This document shows positions 60,682 to 64,000 of a DNA stretch of 64,000 nucleotides, piece by piece. Source of the stretch: Acrasis kona. Its lineage: Eukaryota; Heterolobosea; Eutetramitea; Acrasida; Acrasidae. The stretch spans positions 1-64,000 of the forward strand of contig JAOPGA020001156.1 in NCBI GenBank assembly GCA_026419775.2, in the 5' to 3' direction. How positions within the stretch are numbered: the stretch's first letter is position 1; each line of letters opens with the position of its first letter. The position numbers and the translations under genes are program-made. The notes under the pieces are model-generated. The model made no database searches, had not been told where the DNA came from, and worked only from the letters and a program-made list of their open reading frames with translations.

Positions 60682-62391
60682 ATGGACATACATAACGTTA
60701 CACAGAACATTACACGAAATGGCTCGTCACACGATCATGGACACGGTCATGGATCCACCATACCACAGTTCCATCTCTACGTGACGGCCGCTGTGATTCT
60801 GTTCACGTTGGTTCTAGGAATACTTATTCAGCTTGCTGGCAAGTTCAAGAGAAGTCTGGCCTTTGACTTCCTGCTACAAAGACAAATCTTACCTACGAGT
60901 AATAATAAAATACTAAATTTTCTCCAATATAATCTGTTGGCTGAAATGACCTTCTCGGAACTCTACTTCGTCCTAGCGTATTCTGCACTTTGCGGTGTAT
61001 GGTTCGCATACTCATACTTCTCATCAGGAGGGAATCTATCTAGCGTTGTCACATGGGCCAAAGCTACAGGCTGGGTAGCCGTCCTTAATGCCTCCTTCGT
61101 TATACTTCCAGTGGCTAGATACTCATTATGGTTCAAGGTCTTCGGTATACCATTTGAGAGGGCCGTTAAATACCACCGGCTATTGGCATTTTGGAACCTT
61201 TTTATTGTAATTTTGCACACGATATTCTTCACAGTAAATGCCGTCAACAGAGGAAGGTTTATTAATTTATTCAGTTGGAGCTCAAGTTTCAGCAGATACA
61301 ACAAATTGGCAGGAGTGATTGGAGGCTCATGCTATTTAATCGGTACCCTCGTGTCTTTGGAGTGGGTTAGAAGACGATTTTGGAGATTCTTCCTCTGGTC
61401 TCACATTGTTCTCAACATGGGTGCCATCGCGATGGTTGTTATTCACGCTATTTGGAGTAAAACATTACAATACATATCCATCAGTCTTGCACTATACACT
61501 GTCGACTTGCTCATGCGCCTAATTCTCGGATACATTATGGACGCCAAGCTAATCAGCGTCGAGTACATTAAAAACTGCAACATTGTCAAGCTTGTAATTA
61601 ACAAGCGAGGGTTCAAGTACAAAGCAGGGCAATGGGTTTACCTCACAATCAGCACCCTTGGATGGACTGATGCACAACCATACACCATTGCAAGCTACTC
61701 TGAAGATCCTGAGTCTCAAAATACAGTTACAATCTTTGTCAAGAACATGGCAGGTCCAAAGGAAGTCGTCGGCGGCAGGTGGTCAGAAAGGCTGGCAATG
61801 TGGGCTCAGAAAATTGAAAACAAACAAGCTTCCATCAATGATGCCATTGTTCGCATGGAGGGTCCCTATGGAGAGGTTGGTCATGACTACGCCGAATATG
61901 ACACCATTGTGCTTGTCGCCGGTGGTGTTGGCATAACAGCAATGTACAGTCTCTTTAAGTCCATCGTAGAAGGACATCGTTGTAGTGAGCCGTGCTGCAG
62001 CATGAAGAAGGTTTATCTAGTTTGGGTCAAGAAGAGCAATAGCATGTGGAATATGTTACCAGAACTACTAAAGTACGAAAACATTGAAAACAAGACATAC
62101 ATGGAGGATAAGAGACATTGTGAAATACAATTATACGTTACAGAGGATGTGTACGGAAGTGACTTTGCAGCAGTGAATGGATCTCAAGTATTCCAAGGAA
62201 GACCAAACTTTAAGCAACTTTTAAGTGATATTGCGACGGAGAGGAACAATAGAGTAAACGATAACAGTCGATACATTTCGGTTTGTGCATGTGGACCTGA
62301 CGCGATGGTCAACCAAGTACAATCAGCATGTTGGTGGGGAAACAGCAAAACAACACGGTTCCACTTTCATAAAGAAACTTTTGAATTTTAA
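60682..62391 (+). CDS. NADPH oxidase / ferric reductase-like bis-heme flavoprotein
   Basis: Start MDIHNVTQNIT follows an A-rich leader; 569 aa. A His-rich N-terminus (HDHGHGHG) may bind metal. About six TM helices carry paired heme-ligand histidines H165/H179 and H241/H255 (spacing 13 between), the bis-heme arrangement of NOX/FRE proteins. The cytosolic part has the FAD site (QPYTIASYSED), a GPYGEVGHD block and the NAD(P)H site VLVAGGVGITAMYSLFKSI, ending with a C-terminal aromatic FEF. Moves electrons from NADPH across a membrane to O2 or ferric iron. No EF-hands. Sequence favours the ferric-reductase side, but it is not decisive. Confidence 0.85.
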   Translation: MDIHNVTQNITRNGSSHDHGHGHGSTIPQFHLYVTAAVILFTLVLGILIQLAGKFKRSLAFDFLLQRQILPTSNNKILNFLQYNLLAEMTFSELYFVLAYSALCGVWFAYSYFSSGGNLSSVVTWAKATGWVAVLNASFVILPVARYSLWFKVFGIPFERAVKYHRLLAFWNLFIVILHTIFFTVNAVNRGRFINLFSWSSSFSRYNKLAGVIGGSCYLIGTLVSLEWVRRRFWRFFLWSHIVLNMGAIAMVVIHAIWSKTLQYISISLALYTVDLLMRLILGYIMDAKLISVEYIKNCNIVKLVINKRGFKYKAGQWVYLTISTLGWTDAQPYTIASYSEDPESQNTVTIFVKNMAGPKEVVGGRWSERLAMWAQKIENKQASINDAIVRMEGPYGEVGHDYAEYDTIVLVAGGVGITAMYSLFKSIVEGHRCSEPCCSMKKVYLVWVKKSNSMWNMLPELLKYENIENKTYMEDKRHCEIQLYVTEDVYGSDFAAVNGSQVFQGRPNFKQLLSDIATERNNRVNDNSRYISVCACGPDAMVNQVQSACWWGNSKTTRFHFHKETFEF

Positions 62392-62486
62392 TAAATTACA
62401 TTTTTTTCAACTTGAAGGACAGATTAATCTTTTTGCTTCCTTCCCTAGTATGCTTGAGATTTAAAAAGGAATCCTGTGATGTATTT

Positions 62487-63422
62487 CTATGAGGTATACA
62501 AACACTGGGTTGAATCTAAATTCTTTCCATTTGATGCATAGAATTTGACTCGTTTGATTACTTTTTGTACATGTGCAAGTTCTCTCGACAGCTCTTCCTC
62601 ATTGTGTCTTGTTGTAATGTTTTTCTCCTCAATTGCATTCTTTCTGCGTCTTGATTGCTCTTCTACCGAGATCTCACTCTCCTTTTCCGGATTACCAAAC
62701 ATGTTTGCAACGTGTTGCATCAATCTCGGATTTGACAATTCGTCTAGTATTTTTGTAAGCTCCTTCTGATTCTCATTAAATTTTCGAGTCCTCGTCTGTG
62801 TTACAGTTTCTTCTGGAGGTTTTTCGTATCTAACATAGTCATCATCCATATATTGGTTTTCATCAACTACATCAGGTGTTAATCTCCTTGAATTAATTCT
62901 ATTTTTCAAACTGCTCAAGTACAGAAAATTATCATGTACTTCTTCTATATTATCTTGTATGTTGGTTGCGTCCAAGTTTAATTCTCCTCTCATTATAGCC
63001 TCGGCTGTAATTGGGCTAATTGGCTTCAAAATTGGTGTTGTTGGGCTAGCGTTAAGAGTTAATGTATCATTGTATGGTTCCACGACAATTAGTTTTGAGG
63101 GAACTATTGATAATTTTGGTTTTGCCTTGACGTCATCAGAACGAGTTCCATGAGAGGGCTTATGTGAAGGAGATGAGATTTTAGGTCTCTCAAGCTCAGG
63201 CGGTAGAGTAGAGCGATGTATAATCAATGAAGATAATGTAGAGTCACTTCTTGTTGTTAAGCTAGGCGAGCCAATGGAGTTCGGAGTTGAAGTGTTTGAG
63301 TTGCTCTTTTTTTTGTTTTTGACCTTGTTTATGTTAATGGGAGCTATTATCGGAGCTTTCTTATTCGCAAGTGGGGATTTGGTCGAGCTCTCACAATAGC
63401 TGTGAAGTCTAGAGACGTACAT
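62487..63422 (-). CDS. Disordered plus coiled-coil hypothetical protein
   Basis: Start at MYVSRLHSYCESS (ATG at 63422) gives 311 aa. Residues 1-150 are Ser/Thr/Pro/Lys-rich and disordered with SP/TP sites. The second half is helical (NENQKELTKILDELSNPRLM, EEQSRRRKNAIEEKN, ELSRELAHVQKVIKRVKFY). No family is recognised; perhaps a cytoskeletal or nuclear regulator. An in-frame non-ATG extension upstream was ignored. Confidence 0.55.
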   Translation of the reverse strand: MYVSRLHSYCESSTKSPLANKKAPIIAPININKVKNKKKSNSNTSTPNSIGSPSLTTRSDSTLSSLIIHRSTLPPELERPKISSPSHKPSHGTRSDDVKAKPKLSIVPSKLIVVEPYNDTLTLNASPTTPILKPISPITAEAIMRGELNLDATNIQDNIEEVHDNFLYLSSLKNRINSRRLTPDVVDENQYMDDDYVRYEKPPEETVTQTRTRKFNENQKELTKILDELSNPRLMQHVANMFGNPEKESEISVEEQSRRRKNAIEEKNITTRHNEEELSRELAHVQKVIKRVKFYASNGKNLDSTQCLYTS

Positions 63423-63695
63423 TGTCTCTTTCAACGTGACAAATTTGGCTGTAGTTGGTATAGGACACCATACTTGGAAAGCACATTACAATCGCTCAAA
63501 TTTCTGTTACTAACATTATATATTGAGCTAGATGTGTGTTTGCTGTACGTGGCAAGCGTGATTGTTAAAGAATCCAACGATTCTAAACGAAACTAAAATC
63601 AAGTAGTTACAACACTTGTAACATCCATCTTTTTGACTATATCAGGAAAGCCTGCTATGACATTTGAAACTACTTTATAATTAGAAAGTTCAACC

Positions 63696-63947
63696 ATGAG
63701 AAGCATTCAAGTTTTCGTCTTGTTGTTGCTCGCACTGTTCGTCCTATCAGATGACAGCCTGAGAAAGAGGAACAAACTAATGAACGTTGAAGATAAGCCA
63801 GCACCTGCTCCACCTATGAACAATGTAGGACCAGTGTATGCAATTTCAGTTGAAGAGATTGAGGATAGAAGAAGAAGAGGAATGAAATTGTCAAATTTGG
63901 ACGTATCTAACAACATTGGGGCTAACGTCGCTGAAATTTTAGAATGA
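63696..63947 (+). CDS. Small secreted peptide precursor
   Basis: An 83-aa protein: signal peptide MRSIQVFVLLLLALFVLSDD, then a basic/polar peptide (LRKRNKLMNVEDK, EDRRRRGMKLSNL) with dibasic or tetrabasic sites that could be processed, and no cysteines. No family recognised. Similar in plan to the secreted gene at 36029. Confidence 0.55.
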   Translation: MRSIQVFVLLLLALFVLSDDSLRKRNKLMNVEDKPAPAPPMNNVGPVYAISVEEIEDRRRRGMKLSNLDVSNNIGANVAEILE

Positions 63948-64000
63948 ACGTCTCCACATTTTAATGACTATCACCATGTATAAATATGATTTCAATAATT

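Overview
The window is nuclear DNA of a free-living, amoeboid-type protist. Evidence: dense intron-containing genes, ultra-short spliceosomal introns (about 32-44 nt, GTAAGT/GTTAGT donors, AAG/TAG/CAG acceptors), A-rich leaders before ATG, AATAAA 3' ends, and the standard stop codons TAA, TAG and TGA. Gene content mixes ISWI, kinesin-3, LRR-filamin, ferric-reductase/NOX, GH35, TIG/EGF surface proteins, a Mss51-like MYND protein and a fungal-type Zn2Cys6 factor. This fits an amoebozoan or a heterolobosean (Acrasis/Naegleria relatives); the sequence alone does not decide, and I do not name a species.

Layout. 1-4.1 kb is a graveyard of decayed coding sequence: a LINE-type endonuclease on +, and broken coiled-coil or ORF1-like frames on -. 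4.2-9.0 kb holds a MYND/Mss51-like gene and a large BTB protein (both -). 9.8-15.2 kb (-) carries a BRCT domain spliced in frame onto a Crinkler-type P-loop NTPase plus PD-(D/E)XK-like nuclease, a START-domain protein, and a six-exon prenylcysteine oxidase with one GC-AG intron. 15.9-19.9 kb has an AT-hook/SPOC-like/RRM regulator and two small convergent genes. 20.3-24.4 kb (+) encodes two cell-surface proteins (TIG repeats + EGF + TM; EGF + Thr-rich mucin). 24.6-28.3 kb: GH35 beta-galactosidase, a Cys-rich small ORF overlapping its start, and a DTW-domain tRNA-modifying enzyme. 28.7-32.2 kb: an unusual DECD-box SF2 helicase and, beyond two DNA hairpins, a piggyBac-type C-terminal zinc finger.

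32.9-63.9 kb: a six-TM protein gene that recurs as an inverted ~1.1-kb duplication 25 kb away (identical proteins, only synonymous changes); a His/Gly-Leu-rich secreted protein; kinesin-3; BTB; ISWI (with a frame change); coiled-coil/LRR; GAT-like adaptor; multipass membrane protein; TDP1; a decayed LRR array; Zn2Cys6 factor; LRR-filamin; a SPRY-like gene; a tRNA-Gly(GCC) whose T-loop carries 11 extra nucleotides; the second duplicate; a bis-heme NOX/ferric reductase; and two small genes.

Most candidate novelty lies in the BRCT-NTPase-nuclease fusion, the helicase/hairpin/piggyBac neighbourhood, the tRNA with an expanded T-loop, and the inverted duplicate held identical at protein level. Exon boundaries were derived by hand from frame continuity, splice motifs and family alignment from memory; no database search was run.
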